From Aliarcobacter butzleri (GTDB lineage Bacteria > Campylobacterota > Campylobacteria > Campylobacterales > Arcobacteraceae), in NCBI RefSeq assembly GCF_900187115.1, contig NZ_LT906455.1, forward strand, positions 1,674,001-1,738,000: 64,000 nucleotides of DNA, in the 5' to 3' direction. Both the position numbers and the translations under genes were made by a program. Positions 55,088 through 64,000 of the stretch are shown here, piece by piece; the first letter of the stretch is position 1; each line of letters begins with the position of its first letter. The notes under the pieces were generated by a model that saw only the letters and a list, made by a program, of their open reading frames with translations, was not told where the DNA came from and did not search any database.

Positions 55088-57202
55088 ATGAGAGTAAAAA
55101 TTAAATTAAATTTAATTTTATCTTTGGTGATTGCTTCAATTATACTTTTTATAATATTATTGAATATAGTTAGCAATAATCTAAATGATTATAATAAAAT
55201 GGAAATCTTGCATAAAGAATTAGATTCACATCTATTAGAGTTAAGAAAAGATGAAAAAGACTTTTTTATCAGATTAGACTTAAAATATATTGATAGTTTC
55301 AATAAATTAGTTACAGAAAATCAAGTTTATATTGAAGAGTTAGATTCTTTACTAAAAAATTATAATTTGGATATTGCGCAACTACAAGAATACAATAATT
55401 TAATCACTTTATATAAAGATACTTTCAATAAATTTAGTGCAAAACAAAATGAAATAGGTTTAACTCCAGAAAGTGGCTTATATGGTGAACTGAGAAAAAG
55501 TGTACATAATATAGAAAATTTTGCAGAAAAATCAGGAAATTATGAACTTTTATCTACTATTTATAATTTAAGAAAACAAGAAAAAGATTTTATGTTAAGA
55601 AGAAATTTAAAATATGTAGATAATTTTAAATCAGTAGTAGAATCATTAATTAATGATTCTAAATACAGTTCAAACAAAAAAGATTTAGAAAATTATAAAG
55701 ATAAATTCCTTAAGTTAGTAAGCGCAGAAATGGAAAAAGGTCTAACTCATAATGATGGTTTACAACTAGAAATTAGACAAATTGTAGAAAAAGTTAGTAA
55801 TTCAAATAATTCTTTAGGAGAAAAATTAGCTTTATTAATAGAAGAGAAAATATCTTTTTTTAATAAGTTAATCTATGTAATACTTTGTATTTTTGCAATT
55901 ATTATGATCTTTATTATTTATTTTACTTCTAAACAAATTAATAATTCTCTTATGAACTTCAAAGAAGGATTGTTAAAATTCTTTGCATACCTAAATCGAG
56001 AATCAACAAAAGTAGAATTAATAAATCTGGATTCAAAAGATGAGTTTGGAGAGATGGCAAAAGTAGTAAACCACAATATAGAAAGAACACAAAAAGGGAT
56101 AGAAGAAGATAGAAAACTAATAGATGAAGCAATATCAGTATTAGGAGAATTTGAACAAGGAGATTTATCTCAAAGATTAAATATTAGTGTTAATAATCCA
56201 GCTTTAACTCAATTAAAAGAAGTTCTAAATAAAATGGCTTCTAATTTAGAAAATAATATAGCTGGTGTACTAAAAGTATTAGAACAATACTCTAATTATA
56301 ATTACTTAAATAAAATAGACCAAAAAGGTTTAAAAGAACATCTTCTAAAATTATCAAATGGTGTAAATACTTTGGGTGATTCAATAACACAAATGCTAGT
56401 AGAGAATAAAACAAATGGATTGACTTTGGATAAAAGCTCAAATGTATTATTAGCAAATGTAGATAAATTAAACCTAAGCTCGAATGAAGCAGCAGCATCT
56501 TTAGAAGAGACAGCAGCAGCATTAGAAGAAGTAACTTCAAATGTAAGAAATAATACACAAAATATAGCACAAATGGCAAAACTATCAACAGAAGTAACAG
56601 CTTCAGCAAGTCAAGGTGAGAAATTGGCAAATGAAACAACAGTTGCTATGGATGAAATAAATAATCAAGTTAATTTGATTAATGAAGCAATAGGTGTAAT
56701 CGATAATATAGCATTCCAAACAAATATCCTTTCTTTAAATGCAGCTGTAGAAGCAGCAACTGCTGGAGAAGCAGGAAAAGGATTTGCAGTTGTTGCAGGA
56801 GAAGTAAGAAATCTAGCATCTAGGAGCGCAGAAGCAGCAAGAGAAATAAAAACAATAGTTGAAAATGCAACAAGTAAAGCAAATCAAGGTAAAAGTATCG
56901 CAACAAATATGATAGAAGGATATAAAGAGTTAAATCAAAATATTTCTCAAACAATAAGCTTGATAAGTGATATACAAAACGCAAGTAAAGAACAATTACT
57001 AGGAATTGAACAAATAAATGATGCAGTAACACAATTAGATAGACAAACACAACAAAATGCGATGATAGCAAGTCAAACACATGATGTAGCATTGATAACA
57101 GATGAGATATCAAAACTAATAGTAAGTGATGCAGATGCAAAAGAGTTTGTTGGTAAACATGATGTAAAAGCGAAATCTTTAAAAAAAGATTCAAAAAAAT
57201 GA
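55088..57202 (+). CDS. Methyl-accepting chemotaxis protein 2 with HBM-type sensor
   Basis: The 704-residue protein has a membrane span at about 9-29, a long helical periplasmic sensor with two copies of LRKxEKDFxxRxxLKY (near 50 and 165), the mark of helical bimodular (HBM) domains, a second span near 260-280, HAMP and the signalling domain. The last 270 residues match MCP 1 with almost no change, but the C-terminus ends KSLKKDSKK without the WxxF tether. An AAGGA site precedes the ATG. Confidence 0.92.
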   Translation: MRVKIKLNLILSLVIASIILFIILLNIVSNNLNDYNKMEILHKELDSHLLELRKDEKDFFIRLDLKYIDSFNKLVTENQVYIEELDSLLKNYNLDIAQLQEYNNLITLYKDTFNKFSAKQNEIGLTPESGLYGELRKSVHNIENFAEKSGNYELLSTIYNLRKQEKDFMLRRNLKYVDNFKSVVESLINDSKYSSNKKDLENYKDKFLKLVSAEMEKGLTHNDGLQLEIRQIVEKVSNSNNSLGEKLALLIEEKISFFNKLIYVILCIFAIIMIFIIYFTSKQINNSLMNFKEGLLKFFAYLNRESTKVELINLDSKDEFGEMAKVVNHNIERTQKGIEEDRKLIDEAISVLGEFEQGDLSQRLNISVNNPALTQLKEVLNKMASNLENNIAGVLKVLEQYSNYNYLNKIDQKGLKEHLLKLSNGVNTLGDSITQMLVENKTNGLTLDKSSNVLLANVDKLNLSSNEAAASLEETAAALEEVTSNVRNNTQNIAQMAKLSTEVTASASQGEKLANETTVAMDEINNQVNLINEAIGVIDNIAFQTNILSLNAAVEAATAGEAGKGFAVVAGEVRNLASRSAEAAREIKTIVENATSKANQGKSIATNMIEGYKELNQNISQTISLISDIQNASKEQLLGIEQINDAVTQLDRQTQQNAMIASQTHDVALITDEISKLIVSDADAKEFVGKHDVKAKSLKKDSKK

Positions 57203-57306
57203 TTCTAAATTTATAAAGTTAAAATATATAAATAGTTTATATCAATAAAAAATAACTATAAATTTTTAGATAGAATAGAAAATTAAAAAGAGTATAAAGG
57301 AATTTC

Positions 57307-60159
57307 TTGAAAAAAATATCTCTGTTATTATTACTAATTTCTTTTTTATATTCGAATGAACTAACTCCTATTTCAGTCCAGTTAAAATGGAAACATCAAT
57401 TTCAATTTGCTGGATTTTATGTAGCAAAAGAGTTAGGAATATATGAAAAATACGGTTTAGATGTAAGTTTCAAAGAGTTTGATGGAAAAAACAATCCACT
57501 AAACACAGTATTAAATAATGAAAATAATTTTGGAATAGATGACTCTTCTTTAATCTATCAAAAATTAAATGGAGCAGATGTAGTAGCAGTTTTTTCTATT
57601 TTTAAATCTTCTCCTATTGCTTTATTCAGTCAAAAAGAGTTAGATACTTTAACTTCTTTAAAAAATAAAAATATAGAATTTTCAACAAATGACATTTCAA
57701 ATATTTCAATAAATGCTATATTGAGAAGTCAGAATATTCATGTAAACTCAAAAGAGCATAGTTTTTATTCAGATAGTTTTATAAAGAAAAAATCAGATGC
57801 AATTATTGGATATTTATCTAATGAATACTATATTCTAGAAAAAGAAAATGTTAAATATAATATTTTCATTCCAAAAGATTATGGATTTGATTTTTATGGT
57901 GATATGCTTTATACTTCATCTGAGTTTGCTAAACAAAACCCTAAGATTATAAAAGATTTTATTGAAGCAACAAAAGAGGGTTGGATTTATGCTTTTAATA
58001 ATATTCCGTTTAGTATTGATTTAATTTATAAAAAATATAACTCTCAAAAAAAATCAAAAGAAGCCCTAAATTATGAAGCAAATAGTTTAAAATCTTTTAG
58101 TAGTTATTCTAAAAAAGATTTTGGAAGCTTTGATAAATCAAAGATTAAAGAAATAGCAAACACTATATCATTAATTTATCCACAAAAATTCAAAAATATA
58201 AATTTAGATGATTTTATTTGGAATGAACAAGAAGCATTAACTGATTTTTATAAAAATAATTACCTAAAAGAAAATAATGAGTTTACAGTTTGTGTTCAAG
58301 ATAGTGCTTTTCCAATAGATGGAATAGATAAAAACAATCAACTAATAGGAATATCAGGAGAAATCTTAAATAGTATTGCACAAAAATTTGAATTTACTCT
58401 AAAACCAATAAAAAATGACAATTACAAAGAGAATATTCAAAATGTTTTAGATGACAAATGTGATATTGTAACTATAATCGCTGAAGATTCTTATGATTAT
58501 TATAAAACAATGGATAGAAGCAATTTTTATTTAAAATCAAATTTAGCAATTATTACAAAAATAAACAAACCTTTTATTGAAAATAATATTCTTGAAAATA
58601 AAAAATTTGTTACAAGATATAGTGTATTTAAAAACTATTTAGATTCTAACTTTTTAGGAACAAATGTATCTGTCGAAAATGACTTAAATAAAATTATTTA
58701 TATGCTAAAAAATGATCAAGTAGATGGTTTTATAACAGATAATATAACAGTTGATAGGTTGATTCAAAAGTTTGGATATGGTGAATTTAAAATATCAGGT
58801 CTTTTAAATCATATAAAACCAATAAAAGGTGCTTTTGCTGTTAAAAAAACTAAACCTGAGTTAAAAGAGATTATAAATCTTGGTTTAGAGGATTTTTCAC
58901 AAGAAGATATAAAATTAATTGAAGAAAAATACAAAGTTACAAGATATACTGAAGTTATCAATGAACATTTAATTTGGGAAATATTTTATATATTTTTGTT
59001 TATCTTAATCGTTATTTTATTTTTTGTTATTTTTTTAAAAGTAAAAAATGATGAGTTAAATGAATGGCTTGATTCAGCAATTGAAGGAATTAGTTTATTT
59101 GAAAATGGAAAACTTCTAAAAGCAAATAAACAATTTTTAGAGATTTTAGGTTATCAAAATTTTAAAGAAATAGAAAATAAAACCTATTTTGATTTTATTC
59201 CACAAAAAGATTATCATATATTAAAAGAAAGATTAAAAAATGATCAAGAACCTTATGAATTAAGTTTTTTAAAAAAAGATGGTTCAATAGTTGATGGCTT
59301 AGTAAAAGGTCATAATATAAAAGGTTCAAACAAAAGAATTAGTACAATTATTGATATTAGTGAATTAAAAAATACTCAAAGAAAATTAGCTGAGTTAAAT
59401 TTACATTTAGAAGAGCGAATAAAAGAGGAATTACAAAAAAATCATGAACAAAGAGCAATTATGTTCCAACAAGCAAAACTTGCTGAAATGGGCTCAATGA
59501 TGAATATGATTGCACATCAATGGAGACAACCTTTAAATAATATTTCACTAATAGTAAATACTATCATCATAAAACAAAAAAAGGATAATTTAACAACTGA
59601 AACTTTAGATAATCTAAAAACAAATTTTAAACAACAAATAGATTATTTATCAAATACAATAGATGACTTTCAAAACTTCTTTAAACCAAAAAAAGACAAA
59701 GAGGTTTTTTCTTTAAAAGAAGCTATCCTTTCTACTCATAATCTGATTGAACCTATATTTAAATCAAATCAAATCAAATTTAATTTGAATTCAAATAAAC
59801 CTATTGATTATTATGGTTATAAAAGTGAACTAAATCAAGTTATATTAACTATTTTTAATAATTCAGTTGATGCATTTAAAGAAAATGACTCTTCAAATAA
59901 AACAGTTGATGTTATATTAGAAGAGCATGAAAAAACTTTAATAATTAAAATAAAAGATAATGCAGGTGGAGTAAAAGAAGAAATTTTAGGAAAAATATTT
60001 GATTTATATTTTTCAACAAAAACGAAAAAGAATGGTACAGGATTAGGACTTTATATAAGTAAAACTATTATAAATCGACATTTTAAAGGTGAAATAAAAG
60101 CTTCAAATGTAGATAATGGACTTGAAATAACTATAAGCCTTCCGAAAACTAACATTTAA
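57307..60159 (+). CDS. Histidine kinase with NMT1-like and SBP-like periplasmic sensors
   Basis: The 950-residue protein starts at TTG behind AAAGGA. After a signal peptide, residues 20-300 are NMT1/ThiY-like (VQLKWKHQFQFAGFYVAKELG), 320-560 are a type 3 solute-binding domain, a membrane span follows near 558-582, then a PAS domain, a HisKA-type dimerisation part with H in AHQWRQPLNN, and an ATPase domain (DNAGGVKEEI, GTGLGLYISK). It would sense a small molecule in the periplasm. It stands last in the signalling cluster. Confidence 0.9.
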   Translation: MKKISLLLLLISFLYSNELTPISVQLKWKHQFQFAGFYVAKELGIYEKYGLDVSFKEFDGKNNPLNTVLNNENNFGIDDSSLIYQKLNGADVVAVFSIFKSSPIALFSQKELDTLTSLKNKNIEFSTNDISNISINAILRSQNIHVNSKEHSFYSDSFIKKKSDAIIGYLSNEYYILEKENVKYNIFIPKDYGFDFYGDMLYTSSEFAKQNPKIIKDFIEATKEGWIYAFNNIPFSIDLIYKKYNSQKKSKEALNYEANSLKSFSSYSKKDFGSFDKSKIKEIANTISLIYPQKFKNINLDDFIWNEQEALTDFYKNNYLKENNEFTVCVQDSAFPIDGIDKNNQLIGISGEILNSIAQKFEFTLKPIKNDNYKENIQNVLDDKCDIVTIIAEDSYDYYKTMDRSNFYLKSNLAIITKINKPFIENNILENKKFVTRYSVFKNYLDSNFLGTNVSVENDLNKIIYMLKNDQVDGFITDNITVDRLIQKFGYGEFKISGLLNHIKPIKGAFAVKKTKPELKEIINLGLEDFSQEDIKLIEEKYKVTRYTEVINEHLIWEIFYIFLFILIVILFFVIFLKVKNDELNEWLDSAIEGISLFENGKLLKANKQFLEILGYQNFKEIENKTYFDFIPQKDYHILKERLKNDQEPYELSFLKKDGSIVDGLVKGHNIKGSNKRISTIIDISELKNTQRKLAELNLHLEERIKEELQKNHEQRAIMFQQAKLAEMGSMMNMIAHQWRQPLNNISLIVNTIIIKQKKDNLTTETLDNLKTNFKQQIDYLSNTIDDFQNFFKPKKDKEVFSLKEAILSTHNLIEPIFKSNQIKFNLNSNKPIDYYGYKSELNQVILTIFNNSVDAFKENDSSNKTVDVILEEHEKTLIIKIKDNAGGVKEEILGKIFDLYFSTKTKKNGTGLGLYISKTIINRHFKGEIKASNVDNGLEITISLPKTNI

Positions 60160-60165
60160 AACTTT

Positions 60166-60200
60166 ATAATCTATGTAATTTATCCTATTACATAGATTAT
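60166..60200. terminator. Shared hairpin between kinase and AEC genes
   Basis: Two perfect 14-bp arms (ATAATCTATGTAAT and complement) with a 7-base loop lie between convergent genes and cover the stop of the transporter gene. It probably terminates both. Confidence 0.65.
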
Positions 60201-61055
60201 TACAGGAAGTAAAAATAAAATTGCTATTGTACTTGAAGCTGTCATAACCGCAATTTCATCTGAAGGTCCATTAAATCTTAAAGCAAAAAGATAACTTGTA
60301 GTTGCAATTGGCATAGAGTATTGAATTAATAAAGTATAAATTAAAACTGGTTCAAAATTTCCAAAATAAAAAATAGTATAAACAACTAAAAATCCTAAAA
60401 TTACTCGCACTACTCCCATTCTAACTGCTTTTATATTCTGCCCTATTTTTATACCAACAAGCGATGAACCAAAAGCTATAAGTAATAAAGGAATTACTAT
60501 TCCTCCTAACATTTTACATACATCTTCTATTATAAAAGGAACTTGAGTATTTGTTCCTTTAAAAGCAAGTGCAAGAACTAAAGCATATAAAACAGGTGTT
60601 TGTAAAGCTTTTTTTAGATTTAAAGAACTATTTGAAAGCCATAACCCAATAGTAAAATGATAAATATTTATTAAAACTGAAAAAGTAATTGCATAAACAA
60701 ATGCAGTTTGTCCCAACAATACATAAACAATAGGAATTCCTAAACCACCAGTATTTGGGAAAATAAAACTTTGTAAAAATGGTCTTATTGGTTTATTTTC
60801 AAATTTCAAATAAGCTATTGTTAGAATAGTACAAATAGCAATAATTATCGTTCCATAAATTAAAATTGTTATTATATTTTCGCTAGTTAAATCTTTATTA
60901 TTTATTGAAGCTATTAAAAGAGCTGGTGTTCCTAGATTCATAATTAAAGAACTAATCATATCTTTATCAAAAGGTAACTCTTTTTTCTTCCAATAGTAAC
61001 CAATAATTATTAGTATTACAATTGGCATAAGTTTATTAAACAGCAGTTCTATCAA
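60180..61055 (-). CDS. AEC-family (auxin efflux carrier-like) transporter
   Basis: The 291-residue protein has about ten membrane spans in two halves, with the conserved NLGTPALL and FPNTGGLGIP motifs and a C-terminal QYSMPIATTSYLFAL segment. AEC carriers export or import organic acids in bacteria; the substrate is unknown. The 199 bases upstream hold no gene. Confidence 0.85.
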   Translation of the reverse strand: MIELLFNKLMPIVILIIIGYYWKKKELPFDKDMISSLIMNLGTPALLIASINNKDLTSENIITILIYGTIIIAICTILTIAYLKFENKPIRPFLQSFIFPNTGGLGIPIVYVLLGQTAFVYAITFSVLINIYHFTIGLWLSNSSLNLKKALQTPVLYALVLALAFKGTNTQVPFIIEDVCKMLGGIVIPLLLIAFGSSLVGIKIGQNIKAVRMGVVRVILGFLVVYTIFYFGNFEPVLIYTLLIQYSMPIATTSYLFALRFNGPSDEIAVMTASSTIAILFLLPVIIYVIG

Positions 61056-61254
61056 ATAAAATCCTTTATAGTTTTTATAACTATAAACAATTTATAACAT
61101 AATGTCAAATTATAAAACTGTTCAAACAATAAATTAACACTTTACATATAAAATTACACAAATGGTTAATCTAGATTAAATAACTTTTACAAACAGTCTT
61201 CTCCTACTAATTTTCTGAATGTAAATTACAAGTTAAAAAAGTCTAGACCATTTT

Positions 61255-62124
61255 TTATTTATACAACTCTTTATTTGTAAAATAGCAATTATCTAAAAAA
61301 GAGCTATCTAAAATATAAAAAATCACAAATATCATCAATAAAAAAGCTATTATTCCAAAAATATAACCATTTTTTGAAAAACTTCTAAAAATATTTCTAT
61401 CTTCAAATTTTTTCTTTATTAGAGATAATTTATTAAATTTTAACATCACTTTTTCACAAGCAACTTCACAAAGTCCACATTGAACACATCTTATATCAAA
61501 ACCAGCTTTTATATCAAGTTCATCAATAGGACAAACTTTTACACATTTATTACAGTCTATACAACTTTCTTTATCAAAAAACTCAAAAGTTTGTTTATCT
61601 TTTTGAGGAAGAATCGCACTTACAAAAAAGTAAGGACACAAAATAGAACAATACCAACCACGAAATACTAAAAAGATACTTGTAAATAGAGTTGTTAAAA
61701 TTCCTACAAAAATTGAAGCTGTATCAAATTTTGTAAAATTTAAAACTAAATTAGAAGCTGATGTAAAATATGAAATAGTTGAAAATGCTAAAACAAAAGC
61801 AAATAACAAAATTGTAAAAAAAAGAATAAAAGGATTTTTTATAGATGTAGTTATAAATGTAGCAATAGAAGAAGGACAAAAATATCCACAAAAAAACCTA
61901 GAAATAGTAAAATTCAATCCTACTAACAATCCAATAAATAAAGAGATAACAATATAAATAAGTTGATGAGTTGAAGCCTCAAAAGCCATAAATAAAAACT
62001 CAAATCTATGAAATTCAAAATTAAACATCAAAAAATGAATATTATTAAAACTAAGCCAAGGAGTTAAAATATATAAACAAAATGTTATAAATAAAGTTGG
62101 TGCTAAAACCTGTTTTTTTGCCAT
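61255..62124 (-). CDS. NapH/CcoG-like ferredoxin-type membrane protein
   Basis: The 289-residue protein has about five membrane spans, two membrane-side motifs CGYFCP and CSILCP, and two 4Fe-4S clusters (CIDCNKCVKVCP; CVQCGLCEVAC). This is the NapH/NosH/CcoG layout, which passes electrons from quinol or assists metal-cofactor maturation. It lies in a redox cluster with a thioredoxin-like protein and c-type cytochromes, and overlaps the thioredoxin-like gene by 22 bases. Confidence 0.82.
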   Translation of the reverse strand: MAKKQVLAPTLFITFCLYILTPWLSFNNIHFLMFNFEFHRFEFLFMAFEASTHQLIYIVISLFIGLLVGLNFTISRFFCGYFCPSSIATFITTSIKNPFILFFTILLFAFVLAFSTISYFTSASNLVLNFTKFDTASIFVGILTTLFTSIFLVFRGWYCSILCPYFFVSAILPQKDKQTFEFFDKESCIDCNKCVKVCPIDELDIKAGFDIRCVQCGLCEVACEKVMLKFNKLSLIKKKFEDRNIFRSFSKNGYIFGIIAFLLMIFVIFYILDSSFLDNCYFTNKELYK

Positions 62125-62576
62125 AAATCTATCCTTTGTTCTGGTGGTAAAGTACCATTTTCATATAAACCTTGTTGTAAATTTTTAACAAGTTTTGTCA
62201 AAAGTAATTCATTAAAAGAGTTATATTTTTTTATTACTTTTAACTCTTTATCAAAAACTAAAATATAAGGAACGCTTTTATCTACACCAAATTTTTTAGA
62301 ATCTTCAAAAGAAATAGAATTTGTTTTGAAATTTGAAGTTTGAGATAATATTTTTGGCACTTCTTCATCAACAAAAAATAAAGTAACAAAAACATCACTA
62401 TTCTTTTTTGAAAAAGACTCTAAATAATCATTTGTTTTTTGACAAACAGGACACCAAGAAGTTACAAACGCAACTATATTTATTTTATCTTTTTTTAGAA
62501 TATCTTCTAAAAAAGGAGCAGCAAATGCCACTCCTTTTAAAACTATTACTAAAAATAAAAGCCTAAAGACTTTCAT
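62103..62576 (-). CDS. Periplasmic thioredoxin-like protein
   Basis: The 157-residue protein has a signal peptide (VFRLLFLVIVLKGVAFAA) and a thioredoxin fold with redox-active C42 and C45 in WCPVC. It is TlpA/ResA-like and may reduce apocytochrome cysteines before haem attachment or serve the neighbouring cytochromes. It overlaps the cytochrome gene by one base. Confidence 0.8.
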   Translation of the reverse strand: MKVFRLLFLVIVLKGVAFAAPFLEDILKKDKINIVAFVTSWCPVCQKTNDYLESFSKKNSDVFVTLFFVDEEVPKILSQTSNFKTNSISFEDSKKFGVDKSVPYILVFDKELKVIKKYNSFNELLLTKLVKNLQQGLYENGTLPPEQRIDLWQKNRF

Positions 62577-63901
62577 TATTTAGCCTCTTTTAATTCTAAA
62601 ATCCAAGTTGCTAATTTTTTAGCTTCATCTTCACTTACATCTTGAGGTGGCATAGGAATAACATCATATTTATTCTCACTTCCATTCATCATACTTTTTA
62701 CTAAAACAGCTACTTCACTATTTTTAGTTGATACCTCTTTAAATGAAGGACCTACTAATTTAACATCTACATTATGACAAGAAAAACACCCTTTAGATTC
62801 GGCTAAAACAGCTGGATCATTTAAGTCAAGTGCTGGTTTATTTGCCATTTCTTCTTTATATTTTTTGTATTCAGTTAAAGAAGCATTCATAAAATCTTCA
62901 GTTGCTTGAGCTTGAAGAGCAAGTGGTTCAGCAAAAGAAACAACCCTAACACCTTCTCTTGTTGTTGCCATTAAAAAAATCGATAACAATACAAGTGCTA
63001 CTACTCTAAATGCTGATTGAGAAGTTACAACCTCATCTTTAAATTTACTTAATACATATAAAAATGCAACAATCAATAATAATGAAGCAATAAAAGGTAA
63101 ATAAATAAATCCTGTATGCATTAAAGCTTCACTAATTCTTGCAGTAAATACAAAAGGCAATAGTGGCATTACAACTATATTTAAAGGAGTTGCTAATAAA
63201 AACCATTTTTTACCTTGGCTGATTGAAATTTTCCCTATTTCAGTATCACCTCTTTTTACCCATCTAGCTCCAATAAATATCATAACAATACCAGTTGCCA
63301 TAAATGCTGTTAAAAAGAAGTTTAAAAGTCTAAATCCAGTAACTGGAGTAAACATAATTTCCCAAATATTATTTATACTTGCAAAAAGTTCTGGTTGCAT
63401 ATAAAGATTTGACATTGACATAAATATAAATGGCAGTGTGAAAAATGCTAATACAGCTGATAATCCAATTGCTATATGAAAACCTTTATGATTTTGTAAA
63501 GCATGCCAAGAAAATTTATAAGCATAAGATAATAAGAACGCAATAATATTTCCATAAATTATATGTAAAATATGCGGACTAATTTTTAAAATTGCTGTAT
63601 AAAAAAATCCAGTAAAAAGTACAGAGATTACAAGTAATGGAGCAACTCCCCATAAAGCACCCATATTTTCTGAAACTGTTGTATAGTTTGTCATTCTATA
63701 AGCAAACTTATCATAGTTTGAATCTTTTTTAAATACACCCATAATATTATAAATAACAGAAGCAGTTGAAGCTCCAATTAACATATAAATAAAACAAATA
63801 TGTACAACAAAAACTATAATTCCTAAAATACTAAAAAACTCTAAAGGTAAACCTAAAGTTGGTGTAATTAATGGAATATCAAATGGTAATTTCCAATTCA
63901 T
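62576..63901 (-). CDS. Multi-span membrane protein with C-terminal cytochrome c domain
   Basis: The 441-residue protein has eight or nine membrane spans and a C-terminal periplasmic domain with one haem motif CFSCH (near residue 370) and a distal Met in IPMPPQDVS. Histidines in the spans (HICFIYML, FSWHALQNHKG) could bind haem b. It is probably a quinol- or cytochrome-linked redox protein. The exact family is uncertain. Its ATG overlaps the stop of the next gene (ATGA). Confidence 0.7.
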   Translation of the reverse strand: MNWKLPFDIPLITPTLGLPLEFFSILGIIVFVVHICFIYMLIGASTASVIYNIMGVFKKDSNYDKFAYRMTNYTTVSENMGALWGVAPLLVISVLFTGFFYTAILKISPHILHIIYGNIIAFLLSYAYKFSWHALQNHKGFHIAIGLSAVLAFFTLPFIFMSMSNLYMQPELFASINNIWEIMFTPVTGFRLLNFFLTAFMATGIVMIFIGARWVKRGDTEIGKISISQGKKWFLLATPLNIVVMPLLPFVFTARISEALMHTGFIYLPFIASLLLIVAFLYVLSKFKDEVVTSQSAFRVVALVLLSIFLMATTREGVRVVSFAEPLALQAQATEDFMNASLTEYKKYKEEMANKPALDLNDPAVLAESKGCFSCHNVDVKLVGPSFKEVSTKNSEVAVLVKSMMNGSENKYDVIPMPPQDVSEDEAKKLATWILELKEAK

Positions 63902-64000
63902 TTTATAACTCCTTTAGTGTTTAAAGATTTAACATAAGCTGCTAACGCATCTTTTTCAGCTTCAGTTCCTACAAATGGAGGCATATATGGAGTTCCACCA
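63898..64000 (-). CDS. C-terminal end of a c-type cytochrome, cut by the window edge
   Basis: The visible 33 residues are GGTPYMPPFVGTEAEKDALA...LNTKGVIK and stop. YMPPF with a following helix AAYVKSL is the typical Met-ligand end of a class I cytochrome c. It is the first gene of the redox operon seen here and its stop overlaps the next start. Confidence 0.7.
   Translation of the reverse strand, partial: GGTPYMPPFVGTEAEKDALAAYVKSLNTKGVIK

Noticed and set aside
51117-57194. Long reverse-strand open frames inside both chemoreceptor genes
   Set aside because: They are Leu/His/Tyr-rich shadows of the coiled-coil coding strand and occur at the same relative place in both genes.

Overview
The window reads as chromosomal DNA of an Arcobacter/Aliarcobacter-like member of the Campylobacterota. 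It is strongly AT-rich, the tmRNA tag ends in APAYAKAA as in Campylobacter relatives, and the spermidine genes are of the carboxynorspermidine type (NspC plus its dehydrogenase). Two mobile elements occupy about half of it.

Region 1 (1 to about 16.5 kb) is part of a Mu-like transposable prophage whose late end lies left of the window. Early genes run leftward from 14.3 kb: a DNA-binding protein, the MuA-type DDE transposase, the MuB-type ATPase, then a chain of small overlapping genes including DUF3164, a lysozyme-like protein and a RecA-like ATPase. A LexA/CI-type S24 repressor runs divergently. The late genes (portal, gpF-like and gpG-like) point rightward and converge on a Mor-type activator. 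Between the two blocks sit two related putAbiC-type membrane proteins interleaved with broken pieces of a GemA-like gene, which looks like an abortive-infection cargo cassette.

Region 2 (16.5-29.3 kb) is host backbone, almost all leftward: two pilus/type II secretion-like proteins, Era, ComM, peptide deformylase, ClpP, trigger factor, two tandem PPK2 polyphosphate kinases, the two carboxynorspermidine enzymes, and rightward ssrA (tmRNA).

Region 3 (29.3-45.3 kb) is a roughly 16-kb integrative element in the 3' end of ssrA, bounded by a 21-bp direct repeat. It has a tyrosine integrase, a DUF3800 protein, a small DNA-binding protein, a DUF4373-type protein, a TraG/VirD4-type coupling ATPase, a replication-relaxation-like protein and a highly structured non-coding segment that could be a transfer origin. 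Its cargo is a leftward four-gene operon with 4-19 nt overlaps: a nuclease-methylase fusion, a specificity subunit, an OLD-type ATPase/TOPRIM protein and a GHKL-ATPase fused to a PD-(D/E)xK-like domain. This operon is the best candidate in the window for an undescribed defence system.

Region 4 (45.3-64 kb) is host again: an L,D-transpeptidase with a tiny lipoprotein, a transsulfuration enzyme pair, a response regulator, a signalling cluster (two chemoreceptors with almost identical cytoplasmic halves, a double-receiver HD-GYP protein, a periplasmic-sensing histidine kinase), an AEC transporter, and a redox cluster with a ferredoxin-like membrane protein, a thioredoxin-like protein and membrane-bound c-type cytochromes running off the right edge.
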